From assembly GCF_001540865.1 (NCBI RefSeq), contig NC_033621.1, positions 11,752,555-11,816,554 of the forward strand: a stretch of DNA of 64,000 nucleotides, written 5' to 3'. The DNA comes from Ananas comosus (taxonomy: Eukaryota > Streptophyta > Magnoliopsida > Poales > Bromeliaceae). The position numbers were made by a program, and so were the translations under genes. Below, piece after piece: positions 10,778 to 22,527 of this stretch. The notes beneath the pieces are model-generated. The model did no database searches. It was given only the letters and a program-made list of their open reading frames with translations, and was not told the DNA's origin. Position 1 is the stretch's first letter, and every line of letters begins with the position of its first letter.

Positions 10778-12600
10778 AGTCAAATTTGACCTAACTCTGG
10801 CGCCACTTTTGTAATTCTTTTCCAACTCTTGATATAAAACATTTTTGCTGATATATTAAACAAAATGCTCCTGTAGAGAAACTGGGAAATAACTCTTTCT
10901 AGATTGCATCACTCTGTCTTGGTTTTCTACTGGTTAAGTTTTTGATAGAAATGTTGCCCGAAACTCTTTGTAGCTATGAAATTGCCGCACCCAGTAAAGC
11001 GTCAGCATGCGCAATTTGTTTTGGTGGCAATGCATTCTAAGTTGCAGATTAATCATCAGTGGCTGGTAAGTCTTCAGCAGCAGAGTTTAAGATTTTCTCA
11101 GAGATTTTGATCTGTGAAAGAGCACCAAGAAAGTTCAGACTTATACAGTAGGAAAAAGCAGAAAGCTATTGGGCTGCATGTTTGTTTTACGCCGATATAA
11201 AGAGCAGCTGTGGTAAAGAATCTAAAGAATGTGGTTAACCCATGTCTTTGAGACTATTCGCAGCAGAGAACAGACATCTTCATCCTTGTTGTTCTTTTCA
11301 ATGACACCATTGCTAATGATTTGAGCCATGAAATTGTTACTTCAGGAGCTTATTCCAACTTACTTGTAAGGCTTTTTATTTTTTTTTGACTTGGTTGGGG
11401 CTAGTCTGAAAATGCTTTTGTCAAATTTTTCTTTGTTCCTTTTTTTATATTTAAAAAAAGGAACAAAGCCCACCACTTAATCTGAGCCAACTCAACATGA
11501 TTGAACGAGCTCGGGCCGAGTTTTAATCTGAAATAATATAAGAGAATAAATAAATAAATAATGATCACAACATAAAATATATTAATAAGATATATTAATT
11601 TAACATGTGAACAAAAATATTACACCTAATAATATGTCTAATTTTCAGTAGAACCGTACGATTTGTGTAGGATCTATATAATGGCACCAATGTACGGCCG
11701 AGATACCCCAGAGCCCACCACTTATTAGGATTCTTCATCATCAGCAGCAGCTCCGTACATAGTATATACCTCCTATCCATTGGTCCTAAAATCCTGGGCT
11801 CCCGTAGCCACAAACCATACATATTTCCGATGCTTAAGCATTTGTTTATAGTATATTCCATTGTCTCCCTCTTGGTTCTCAGAGGTGGGGAGGAGATCCT
11901 CTCGAGTCTCTGACTCCAACAACTGCTCTCTATTCAGTTTCAGCCCACAAAATGACAGGGAACCTCTGGTGCACTGTGGTTTTGTGCAATTTGGAGTCTA
12001 TTGCAATTTCTAATTTTGATATTGGCAAGTATATTTGTTGAATTTGGCTGTTTATCTATTGACTAAATTTGATTAGATTCGATAAATATGACGTGCTATT
12101 ATTAAAAATAAAACTGTCGTTATCGTTATCTCTACGTATGTCGATTGACAGAGTGTTAATGAGATGGGTTAGCATGCTTTCAGAAGCACTATGATATTTT
12201 TGTTCGAATGCGACACTAGATCATCCCAATCGATCGATCTTTATATTTATATAATTAAATACGATCTAGTATATTTGTAGTTTGCAGGATTACCTATTAA
12301 AAGATCACGCAGGTCTAATGTTGATAGTTTTTAATGATTAAATTAGGCATATACTTGTTTAACGATCGACAATAATTCACAATTTAGTTGAATTTAAGAA
12401 AAATTGCAACATAAGTTAAAAAAAAAATAATAAAAAAAAGGCCAACACAGATCCTGGTAAGGGTAAGTGGCCCTGTTTCTGCTACCACGTTCTTGTCTCG
12501 TGTGTTTTTTATTACAACCTGAAACAGAAATAGGACTCGAACAACCCCCCCCCACCCCCCCACAAATAAAATGCTCCTTTTTGATACTCCGAGTTTCAAA
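10778..12600. other. Intergenic DNA after DPM3
   Basis: Holds the DPM3 3' UTR (to roughly 10860) and AT-rich spacer. A G/C homopolymer patch (12546-12560) and a CT-rich block follow near the next gene. I see no supported gene here. Confidence 0.5.
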
Positions 12601-12704
12601 ACTCAAAGCCTCGCGATCACACAAACGCATCTCTCTCTCTCTCCTCTTCTCTCATCTCTCTCTCTCTCGCTTCCCTCTCCTCTCTCATGGCGGATCGCAC
12701 CAAG
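12601..12704 (+). other. Probable leader exon of At3g49140-like gene
   Basis: A CT-rich block with a first ATG at 12687 and a donor at 12705 (aag|gtaaat). The ATG opens a reading frame that is not the main protein frame after splicing to 13201. Confidence 0.45.
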
Positions 12705-13371
12705 GTAAATCTCTTCTCGCGCTCTGCTACTGCTACTCCAGAGGAAAACCAATACCCAAAGTGGCAAAAGTTGATTTTTGGCTGTGGGGAGCGACAAATA
12801 CCATTGTGGGTCACTAATGTTTCTTCGAGTAGAGAGCCCTTGTGGCTTCTACTTGGGATAAAGTTCGGATCGATCCGTTGCTGTGTAGAAGAAGAGATGA
12901 CACCGGTCAGGCGGAGTTTGATTTTTTACAAGAGAGAAGCTTTTCTAAATCGCGTTTTAATCAGTCTTAAATCAGTTAGTAAAAATCGGTTTTGGTATTC
13001 TAAACTACATAAAAAAGTCGTTATCAATTGTTCGCAGCACATCAATGTTGCCACTTCTAGTTTATTCAGGTAGTTAAAAAAATAGGCTTTTTTGTTTCCT
13101 CTCTCATATATATTATTATGTATATATAGTATAATAATATTATATATATATTATATTATATATAATATATATATATATATTTTCTGGTGTTTGCTGATAG
13201 GTTGGCTTAGCTGCATGCGACTTCCTCCTGTTGAATTGCTTCTCCAGCAACTTTACCAGTGTAGAATCTGTGATTGAGAAGGGCTGTACTGCTCAATGTC
13301 CACCACAACTGCAGCTACCTGGATCAAATCTCCATTTGATGGCTGGAAAAATACTGATTTTTCTAGCATAA
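12687..13371 (+). CDS. Possible upstream ORF overlapping main start
   Basis: Joining 12687-12704 to 13201-13371 gives a 62-codon frame starting MADRTKVGLAACDF. It runs past the main ATG at 13296 in another frame and ends at TAA 13369-13371. If the leader is spliced this way, ribosomes starting here would bypass the main start. Splice sites fit (aag|gtaaat and gatag|gttgg), but no transcript supports it. The peptide matches no family I know. Confidence 0.3.
13134..13181. repeat. TA-rich tract at intron end
   Basis: Nearly pure alternating TA lies just before the acceptor at 13199-13200, in the leader intron of the At3g49140-like gene. Confidence 0.85.
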
Positions 13372-16300
13372 GGTCTGCTTTCCAAATTCAAATTATTTGG
13401 AATCTTTGTAGTATGACATGGTTTTTGGATCACGTTAAATGATAGGTATATAAATAATCCCTGTTTGATCGATGACAATATAAAAGTAAACTTGTCGATA
13501 GTTTTAAGTAAATTCTAGATTAATCACATATTTCGTCCTACAAGAATGTGATTGTTTAATTCGCCAGCCTTTCAAAAAGAATCTACTTCTCCAGATTTTT
13601 TTTTTTTCTGGATCGACGAGCATTTATTGGCTCTTGATGTTTCTTCGACCAGAGCCTGTATGTGTTCTATTTTAGACAAGTTTTCAGATCAATCTGTCCT
13701 GTATAATAGCATAAATGAGACCATATGGGAGTTAACATTGAAACAAAGTTTTGGCCTTAGATTTCCAGGCTGATTCTGTTGAGTATATTGTGTTACTGGC
13801 TGCAATTTGTTTTGGGTGGTCTTTGATGTCTTATTGTAACCGAAATAGAAGCGATGAGGTGAAAATTTACTTAGTTGTGGAATACCTTTAAGCTCTTAGT
13901 TTCCTCAGGCATTTGCATGTTATGAGTCTCGTGTGGCTACTATCTGTTCTTTTCTCGCTTATCTGAGACAAATGTCTTTGTCTGCAGATAATAATCCCTG
14001 CTAAGCTTTTCCTTTTTTTTTCTTGTTTTTTTTCCCCCCATTTTGAAGCTTTAGATGCCGTAGCCCTTTTGGAGCCTGCCATTCCTACTCATTAGCGAAT
14101 GGACAGGATTTGTCTCTTTCCAAAGTTCGGGTAGCTGCAGACTATTCAGATTCGCTGCCCGATTCATCTAAGTATGCGGGAAATCAAGGCTATCATCCTC
14201 TTGAAGAAGTGAAAAAGCAGGAAAAGAATAAGGATATGTTGCTCACAGATGCAGAAACAGCTAGGACTATTGTAGAGGTAATCTAGTTTACTTCTCAGAG
14301 ATTATAGGTTATCTTTGATTAGATATATTTGGGCATCCTGTATAATTATGCACTTAACTAAGATAATTATGCACTTAATCTTATTTAGGTGTCCTGTTCA
14401 ATTGGTTATCTTAATTTTCAGTTGTCCTTTTTTCAATTTCATATGTTTTTGGGTTGATTTACTTTGATCCTGATTTCAGTTACATCTTCAGAGTTTCAAT
14501 TTTAGCAATTTGGTCTGTGAAGTTCGTTTCATGTATGAAAAAAAAGAAGAAAAAAGGCAGTATAAAACTATAAATACAAGAGTTTGCTGACAAAGTGCTT
14601 CTTTAGATGGCAAAGGACTTAAATTAATACTCTGAGCAAACTTTAGGAACTATAGTTGAAGAATTAGCTCTAAGGATGAAATTGAAATTGAAATCAAATT
14701 GGAGGGACTAAATTTCTTATTAACCCTTCATCTTTTATATGCTACTCTATAATAGCGAAAGATATCGGCAAATTTTGTTATGCCATCAAGTTGTTGGATG
14801 ATTTGCTCATTTACATTATTTTACCTTTCAAGATTCAAAGCTGATGCTTTTTATTTATGTAGTCCAATGGAAAGGCATTGATTTTATTTCCTGGAAGGGT
14901 GCATTGTGAACCTCATGGACATGTTACATGGTCTGAATTTCACTTTGTTGTTGATGACTATGGAGGTAAGAATTTTATTAGTCAGCAATATTATTGCTCT
15001 GTCCTTGGTATTCTTTGTAATCCATCTAATCACTTCCTTTTGGGAAATTATGCAGATATTTTCTTTGAATTACTCGATGACTGGAACTTGTTGCAAGATC
15101 CCAACGCAAACAACCCTGTGGTAATCAGACTTTTAAGTGCCTTCTACTAATTTTCCTCTTGTTTCTCCTCACTTTTAACTGATTTAAATGTTTTCTTGCA
15201 GGCAGTTCTAATTGGAATGGACATCCCGATTAGCGGAGAGAATAGGATATTTAACAGTGATTTCGACGATTACATGGATGATGACAGTGTGATGGACATA
15301 TTGTTTGATGATTATGATGAGGTTTGCTATCAACTTTATCTGCTTTAGTCAGCTCAACCAAATAGATGAGCGAAGTTTTGTGTAGAGATACTTACATATA
15401 TACCCCTGCAAAGGCATACAGAAATCTGAATTTCCATGTGATCCTGTTAATAATGTTACTTGCCTGGGAAAATATGACAGGTTGATGATACAGACATAAC
15501 TGATGTTCTTATAAAATGGGGAATGCCAGATACTTTGCGCCGCATACATCCTAGGTATTTTGCAAGGTGTTTGACGAAGGTGATTATGGATGTACAGCTC
15601 ATGTTGTTTTCCTTTTTCATGTATCTGGCTCTTTTTCCCTTATGCTGTAAATATAGTATGAGTATGTTTGTCCGTTAAGGATATCTCATGATGTTTTCCT
15701 TTGTATCCATCTGACTTGTTTTCACTCATGTATGAAAGATTATTTTGAAATAGACATCATAAAGATTTGCCCTAAGTATTGTAACATTAGATTTAGCTCC
15801 AACTATGTTGCAAAGATAAGTATGTTACACTAACAAAGATTCCTTTTATTCTTTTCATAATGTAGGCTGTTAATTCCAAGCATGGGAAGAAGATGGACCG
15901 GCCATCAAATGGTCTTTCTATCATGGGTTGTCTTAGACCTGCTTTTGTAGATGAAGAATCTTATTTAAGGAGGTTGTTCCACCACGATGATGATGGCTAT
16001 TTATCTGATTGGAGAGGTATTTAGTAGTTCATCATTAGATTTTCGGATGAAATTGTACCTTAGTACAACAGACTTTTTGTAGTGTATGCACTTCGTAGTC
16101 CTTAAAAGGGATTTGACATTGCTCTAGTACTTGGTGAAAACATGCAGATGGATATGAAAGAGAAGAGGAAGAAGTGGCTAGGTCCTATGACTTCACTGGT
16201 AAATTAATGGTTCGAGGTTTATTGTTTAGGTGTCTATTATTCTATTACGGTTTAATTTTTCAATGTTTTGTACAGGCGGTGAAAGATGGAGATTTATTCC

Positions 16301-17682
16301 TAAAGGTGGTCGAAGTAGTATAAACTCCACAATCTACAAACTTGAAATAATGACCATGGAGCTGTTGTCTGTCTATGGGAACAAGGCAAGCATTCCACGC
16401 TTTTTATGGACACTACTGACTTTCAGTTTTCTTCATTATTCGAATGGGTCAATTGCACCGGTGGTCTTCAACCTTTCGGCATAGTTTTGGTTTGATTCAG
16501 AACCTTTCAATTTTCACAGTCATGTTCGTAGCCTTTAAATTTCGTTGCAATCTCACCCTTTTTCGTCCATCAAACTATACATAGATATCCGTGCCATCTA
16601 ATCTAACTTTAACAGAAGTAACTTTTGATCTAATTGTACGGCAATTATCTGGGTGTTTCCATTCAATTTAGTGGAGAAATTTGATGACAAGAATTAAGTT
16701 GCAAGAAAACATAAAGGTTAGGGACCCAATTGTAACAACTGAGCAGTTGGGTGTCAAATTACTAAAACCTCTTAAATGGTTAGGACCTCTGATTCAATGT
16801 ACCAAAATCAAATCCTTTTTTTGACTTAACATATCAAGTAACCAAATTTTTTTGTTTCGCTGAACCATCTTGTTAACTGCTGCAGTCCATGATTGATTTG
16901 CAAGAATTCCAAGATGCAGAGCCTGACGTTCTAGCAAATTCTGCTTCAGCAATTATAGAACGCTTTAATGAATACGGGACCCAATGTAATACTGCTCTTA
17001 AAGCTCTGTGTCGCAGGAGGAAGGGCCTCACTGTTGAGGTATTAATGAAAAAACCTTATGTGATCCTTGTCTACTGTTAGACTAATCACTTGCATTAGTA
17101 TAGTTCAAGATTTTGCTTTATACTGTTAAACGACCTTGATGGAAATACCTATGCTAAAGTGCTAACTACTTCACCGACAATATGTGTGGCTTATTTATAC
17201 AGAGAGCAAAGCTAATTGGTGTTGATAGTCTTGGCATGGACGTGAGAGTTTTTTCTGGAATGGAAGCTCAAACTCTTCGATTTTCATTTAATGCAAGAGT
17301 AAGCTATTTTTCTTCCTATGCTTCCCAGTGCTATAACGACATTTTCTTTTATGCTGCATTTTCCAGAGTACACGTGATGACTGTTCAAATTCGACGGAGA
17401 TGATATTGCATGCATATGCAAGTTACACTTGTCTGTCGCTAATGATTTATTATGTGGGAGAGATTATATGTTCCATTTGGGAATCCAAATGTTTGTTATT
17501 GTTTCAGTCGGCATCTGTGGTCAGCTTTGCTTCTGATTTAAGTTGTTGTTTTCTGCTTCTATGATGGTTCATCGCAGGCTATGTCTGAAAGTGTAGCCGA
17601 GAAGAAGATTAAACGGATGCTTTTTCCTCGCTATCACCGCAAGAACCTAAAAGCTCCTGGTGATGACTTGAGAGAATTTTAA
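13296..17682 (+). CDS. At3g49140-like protein, probably plastid-targeted
   Basis: Twelve exons join in frame to 452 residues: 13296-13372, 14049-14277, 14863-14965, 15056-15120, 15202-15321, 15481-15579, 15866-16016, 16148-16198, 16276-16385, 16886-17038, 17203-17298 and 17578-17682. The N-terminus (MSTTTAATWIKSPF...) is Ser/Thr-rich, as in a transit peptide. Conserved blocks are KVRVAADYSDSLPDSSKY, FPGRVHCEPHGHVTW, AVLIGMDIPI, KWGMPDTLRRIHPRYFA and GCLRPAFVDEESYLRRLF. I recognise these from the plant family annotated At3g49140-like, which probably has an FMN-binding split-barrel/DUF2470-type fold. No enzyme activity is established. The start is the first ATG in frame; a TGA at 13275 closes the frame upstream. 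Intron 9 uses a GC donor (aag|gcaagc, 16386). Confidence 0.8.
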
Positions 17683-18305
17683 TCCTTCATAGTTGTTTTC
17701 TTTGTTTTTTTAATTCAAATATAACAAGGTTCATCTTTGAATAAGTTATTGACCAGTGTAACCTATTTTTCGAGGTATCGGTTTCACTTTGTGGTGATCT
17801 GCAATAATGCATGCCTTGTTGCTAACTGACATAGCTCAAAAGAACAGTACTCTACCTCCAGGGAACTTGCCAGGGACTAGTGAAGATCTCATCTTAACAC
17901 TTGCTTGGTTCAAGGATTACATTTGAGTTTCTAAAACTATGACTAACATCTTTTCTGTAAGAATTCTTTACTGCTGCTAAATTACTGTAAAAAAAAATTT
18001 TGCTCATGGATGTTTCCGAACTAATGGTTGATCTGATTCTTTTTGTTATTTGTTCAGTTCATGCGGGATTTAATTGGTGTGTTTTGTTTGCAAATTTTAA
18101 GATTTGAGTTAGCAAGCAAGTTCATGGTGGGAATATTTGTTTCAGAGGCAGCTTCTGGCTTTTAATGTATGTTGTGTTAACATGATTTAAATTTTAATAA
18201 GAAAGATATTGGCCTGCACATTTTTAATCCTGATGATCTGATCCGACGGAGTAATCAATGACTGCGCCTGCGGCTACTCTCTCTCCCTCCCCAATTAAGA
18301 AAAAA
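17683..18305. other. 3' UTR and intergenic spacer
   Basis: AT-rich sequence after the At3g49140-like stop. It includes the likely 3' UTR and no other gene. Confidence 0.5.
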
Positions 18306-18322
18306 ATAAAAGAAAAATTATT

Positions 18323-18479
18323 ATTATTATTTTTTGAGAGATAGGTAGCACGCGCTATCCGTTTCGTTTATTTCATTTAGAAATAAATTTAGCTAAAAAT
18401 GTGAATTAATTAGGATTCGAATTTGGATCTCGGATACCAACAACTAACTCCTTTGTCACTTGCTTTAGGGACGGTTGGT
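18323..18479 (-). mobile_element. tRNA-derived SINE with target-site duplication
   Basis: Minus-strand copy: box-A-like 'aagcaagtgacaaagg', box B 'aaattcgaatcc', then 'agctaaatttatttct', and the end 'gctacctatctctcaaaaa'. It is flanked by the 17-base repeats ataaaagaaaaattatt (18306-18322) and ataaaagaaaaattgtt (18480-18496), with one mismatch. Of the copies here this is the best preserved. Confidence 0.85.
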
Positions 18480-18798
18480 ATAAAAGAAAAATTGTTGCAT
18501 TGAGTTACCCGGGAAAAGACAAAAACAAAAAAATAAACTAACTTATGATAATAATAAAAAAACAAAAAAAAAATTAACGAACACCAGGATGAAAGCTCAG
18601 CAAACCGACCAGGAAAAAAGAAAAAGAAAAAGAAAAAGAGAAAAAGAAAAAAATATATTAAAGAAGAAGAAGAAGACAAAGGAAAAGAAAATTTGGCAAA
18701 AGAAAAGTGACAATTTCTCGCTGCCGTCCCTTCCAGCAAGATGCGGCGACAATAACAACACCAAACCCCGCACTCCCTCACTCTCTCCCAACACCAAA

Positions 18799-18842
18799 AA
18801 AAAAGAAAAGAAAAGAAAAGAAAAGAAAAGAAAAGAAAAGAA
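18799..18842. repeat. (AAAAG)n microsatellite
   Basis: About seven AAAAG units in the purine-rich leader region of the PMT-type gene. Confidence 0.9.
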
Positions 18843-18954
18843 GAGAGAGCCCCCTCTTCAATCACGCCCACCATCTCTCATCCCCCACCATCTCACAAGC
18901 AGCAGCAGCAGCAGAAGAAGAAGAAAGAAACAAGCAGCTTTTGGAAACAAGCAA

Positions 18955-19013
18955 ATGCTGATCCTCTTCTCTACCAAAGGGAGAAGCAGCAGCAGCAACA
19001 GAATCAGAATCAG

Positions 19014-19047
<34 letters not shown>

Positions 19048-19050
19048 TAA
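18955..19050 (+). CDS. Upstream ORF with poly-Ser tail in PMT leader
   Basis: A 31-codon frame begins MLILFSTKGRSSSS and ends in eleven serines encoded by the (AGC)n tract. Its TAA (19048-19050) lies 22 bases before the main ATG. It sits in the probable 5' UTR. The same frame is open upstream to 18589, so a longer form is possible if transcription starts earlier. No product function is implied. Confidence 0.35.
19015..19047. repeat. (AGC)n trinucleotide repeat
   Basis: Eleven AGC/CAG units just upstream of the PMT-type start codon. Confidence 0.9.
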
Positions 19051-19072
19051 AAGTACCATCTAAATTTTCACG

Positions 19073-22000
19073 ATGGCGAGATGCAGCAGCAGCAGCAGCA
19101 GCAGCTTGTTCTCGTCCCTCCTCCCCCGCCCCAACCCCCGCACCGTCGCCACCCTCCTCGCCGCCGCCTCCCTCTCCCTCCTCTCCTACCTCCTCGCCAT
19201 CTACACCTCCACCTCCTCAATCACCTCAATCACCTCCTCAATCACCTCCACCACCTGCTTCCCCTCCTCCGCCGCCGCCGATGCGGTGCCGGTGCCGGTG
19301 CCGGTGCCGGTGCCGGTGGTGCAGCTCGACTTCCTCCCCCACCACTCGGCCGCCGCGGCGCTCCCCTCCGTCCCCGACCCCGACCTCCCCCGCCCTCCCC
19401 GGCTCCCCTTCTGCGCCCCCAACTTCACCCACTACTGCCCCTGCCACGACCCCGCCCGCGAGCGCCTCTTCCCCACCCTCCACCTGCAGCACCGCGAGCG
19501 CCACTGTCCCCCCCTCCCCCTCCGCTGCCGAGTCCCCAGGCCCCCCGGCTACCGCGCGCCCCCGAGGTGGCCCGAGCGCCGCGACCGCGCCTGGTTCGCC
19601 AACGCCCCCTCCAAGCGGCTCAGCGTCGCCAAGGCCGACCAGAATTGGGTCAGGCTCGAGGGCGACTGGCTCGTCTTCCCCGGCGGTGGCACCTCCTTCC
19701 CCGGCGGCGTCCGCTCCTACGCCGATCAGATGGCCAGGATGCTCCCCCTCAAGACCGGCGAGGTCCGCACCGCCCTCGATATCGGCTGCGGCGTGAGTGT
19801 TCCCCCTACCCTTTTTCATCGTCCTCTGTCAATATAGTTGAATTCCACTCCCTAATTAAGGATCCTGTAGAAAAAAGTTGAAATTTTAGCTGTTCCTCAC
19901 CATCCTTTTCGTAGCGGCAACCTGAACAAAAAATAGTGATATTTGCTTTAATACTATCATTATGCTTCTAAAATAAAAATGCACACTATCCTTGTAGCTA
20001 GCTTAGGAATTATTAAGGTTCGATTTACATGATCGTATGTATTCCGATCATTCTGATCCAAATGTTTTTTTTTTTTTTCCTAATATCCTTCTTATTTGCT
20101 GTACTTCTCAGAGTAATTCAAATTTGTTTCTTCTGCACCGATCTCTGTGCAGGTGGCTAGCTTCGGGGGCCATCTGTTAAACTACAAAATACTGACAATG
20201 TCTGTCGCACCAAGAGATGTGCATGAGGCCCAAGTGCAGTTCGCACTGGAACGGGGCCTGCCGGCGATGCTTGGAGTGCTAAGCATTCACAGGCTACCGT
20301 ACCCGTCTAGGTCCTTTGATATGGCTCACTGTGCGCGGTGCCTCGTTCCCTGGACTGCTCATGGTAACAACGGCAAAATCTTTTCTGAGCCATCTTATAC
20401 CTTGACTCTCTTTATGCGGCATTTTATCTTCCTTCACATTTCGTCATGAAATTCGTTAGATTTGTAGCAATATATCCTTCCTGACTTTCCCATGGATCGG
20501 CTGGATATTGTAGTTCTGAGATAGATATTCAAAAGATTGTCGAACTGAAGAAACAATCAGTAGTTGCCTATCGGAGACAAACTTGCAGATGAAACATAAT
20601 TGTCCTTAGGACTTGCTAGTTTAGATAAAAGCCTAGAAACCTCTTTTCTTTATGATAGTTGGAAAAAATTGATGCTGTTCTCTAACTCTTCTATAGCTGT
20701 CTTCAGATGGCCTCTATCTATTGGAAATTGATCGGGTTCTCCGGCCTGGTGGCTACTGGGTTTTATCTGGGCCACCCATCAGTTGGCGATCACTGTATAA
20801 GGGCTGGGGAAGAACACGCGAGGACTTAGCTGCAGAACAGAAAGCTATAGAGGATCTTGCTAAACGACTCTGCTGGAGAAAGGTCGCAGAGAAGGGAACA
20901 ATTGCTGTATGGCAAAAAGCCACCAATCATATTCACTGTGCGAAGAAGGCAAAGATGCTGAAATCCCCATCGTTCTGTTCAGGAACTGACTCAGATAATG
21001 CTTGGTAAGGCATATCTATGCTCGATCATACTGCATCCTTTCTATCGGCATTCTATTGTTCGTTTCTTCATCATTTTAGTTGGCAATTGAAACTGAGATT
21101 GTCGACAAAACAGGTATGAGAAGATGGAGCTATGCATAACTCCTCTTCCGAAGGTCGAGGTTATTGATGACGTAGCTGGCGGTGCTGTTGAGAAATGGCC
21201 TAGAAGACAAAATGCGGTGCCTCCGAGGATAACCACTGGCAGCATAGAGGGGATGACTGTTGAGATTTACAACCATGACAATATGCTTTGGAACAAAAGG
21301 GTTTCGCACTATGGCGCATATTTCAACACTCTTGCACAGGGTAATTACAGGAACATTATGGACATGAATGCTGGTTTGGGGGGTTTTGCTGCTGCCTTGT
21401 TGAAATACCCTGTTTGGGTTATGAATGTGGTTCCAGCAGTTGGAACGAACAATACTCTCGGCATCATCTACGAGCGTGGACTTATTGGAACATACATGGA
21501 CTGGTATTAACCTTTGCTGACAAACAATTTTACTTAGGCCATTTTGCATAGAATATCCACCATTTATCTATTTTGCAGGTGCGAGGCTTTCTCTACTTAT
21601 CCTCGGACATATGATCTGATACATGCTAATGGAATATTCAGCTTGTATATGGATAAGTAAGTTAAATATTTTTGCCTAAACAATATTTCTTGTTATTTAG
21701 TGTTTATGAGCGTCTGAGCAACATCTTACTCTCATGTCTGCCATAGAAGAAAAGCTGCATTAGTTTCTTCCTTCTTTTCCTGCAATTTGTTTATTTGGTA
21801 ATAGTTCATTTCCATTTTCCAGTCATTTTGTTCCCTTAGTTGTGTACACATGATTTCACCAGAAAGAACTGCTTATGAAACTAAAGCTGTAGCTCACGTT
21901 TGTCTCTTTACTTCTTAATTCCTCGTATGTCACTTGTATTGGTGCATTTTTGTTGTTATGACCAAAAGGACAGCATGTGGAGCCTGATACAAAACCATAG

Positions 22001-22527
22001 TGCGGCCCCTCCTTTTGTCTTACCAAGTCTCCTAGCTCTCCTTTCCATGTCACCACTTTAGCACACAAAGTGGTCCTAGTTTAAACACTATTTTCTTGTC
22101 TTGAAAATAAGGAACAGAGTAAGGTGGCCATTTAAAAGGGTATTCAGGTTCCATGTTGTTTAATTCATGCTACTAAGTGCCTCTTAAAATCTTTTCTGTC
22201 CTAGTACACCAGGTCCGGTGATGGTCGGAAGTGATATGCTTTTCATTTCCTGCAATAACAGGGAAAAGCTTTACTCTTCAGCATGATAACATCACTTTTA
22301 TCCGCAGGTGTGACATTCTTGATATCCTGCTTGAAATGGATCGCATTCTTCGTCCAGAAGGGGCTGCAATAATCCGAGACCATGCCGATGTGATATGGAA
22401 AGTAGAGAGAGCAGCAGAACAGCTAAGTTGGCAAAGCCGGATTGTTAATAGCGAAGGTGGGCCATTTGATCCTGAGAAGCTTCTTATTGTGGACAACTCT
22501 GTTGCCGCACTCGTAAAACAGAAATAA
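19073..22527 (+). CDS. Golgi PMT-type putative methyltransferase (PMT15-18-like)
   Basis: Exons 19073-19792, 20153-20363, 20707-21004, 21114-21503, 21579-21656 and 22308-22527 give 638 residues. The protein is a predicted type II Golgi membrane enzyme: a short N-terminus, then a hydrophobic anchor at about residues 24-45 ([20 protein letters not shown]), a Pro-rich stem, and the plant-specific PMT domain (formerly DUF248). The SAM-binding motif is [13 protein letters not shown], preceded by [11 protein letters not shown]. Other family blocks are [37 protein letters not shown] and [11 protein letters not shown]. The family is linked to methylation of homogalacturonan pectin before secretion. 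[13 protein letters not shown] places it near PMT15-18. Exon 1 is extremely GC-rich (a run of VPVPVPVP). Substrate is inferred from the family only. Confidence 0.87.

Noticed and set aside
11595..11861. Minus-strand frame of 88 codons (MEYTINKCLSIGNMYG...)
   Set aside because: No similarity recognised and no supporting gene structure in AT-rich spacer.
18410..18874. Minus-strand frame of 154 codons rich in Phe, Leu and Ser
   Set aside because: Arises from A/G-rich leader and SINE sequence read backward; no domain.
19081..19881. Other long frames over the first exon of the PMT-type gene
   Set aside because: Pro/Arg-rich shadow frames caused by high GC; only the frame starting at 19073 continues across all introns with PMT motifs.
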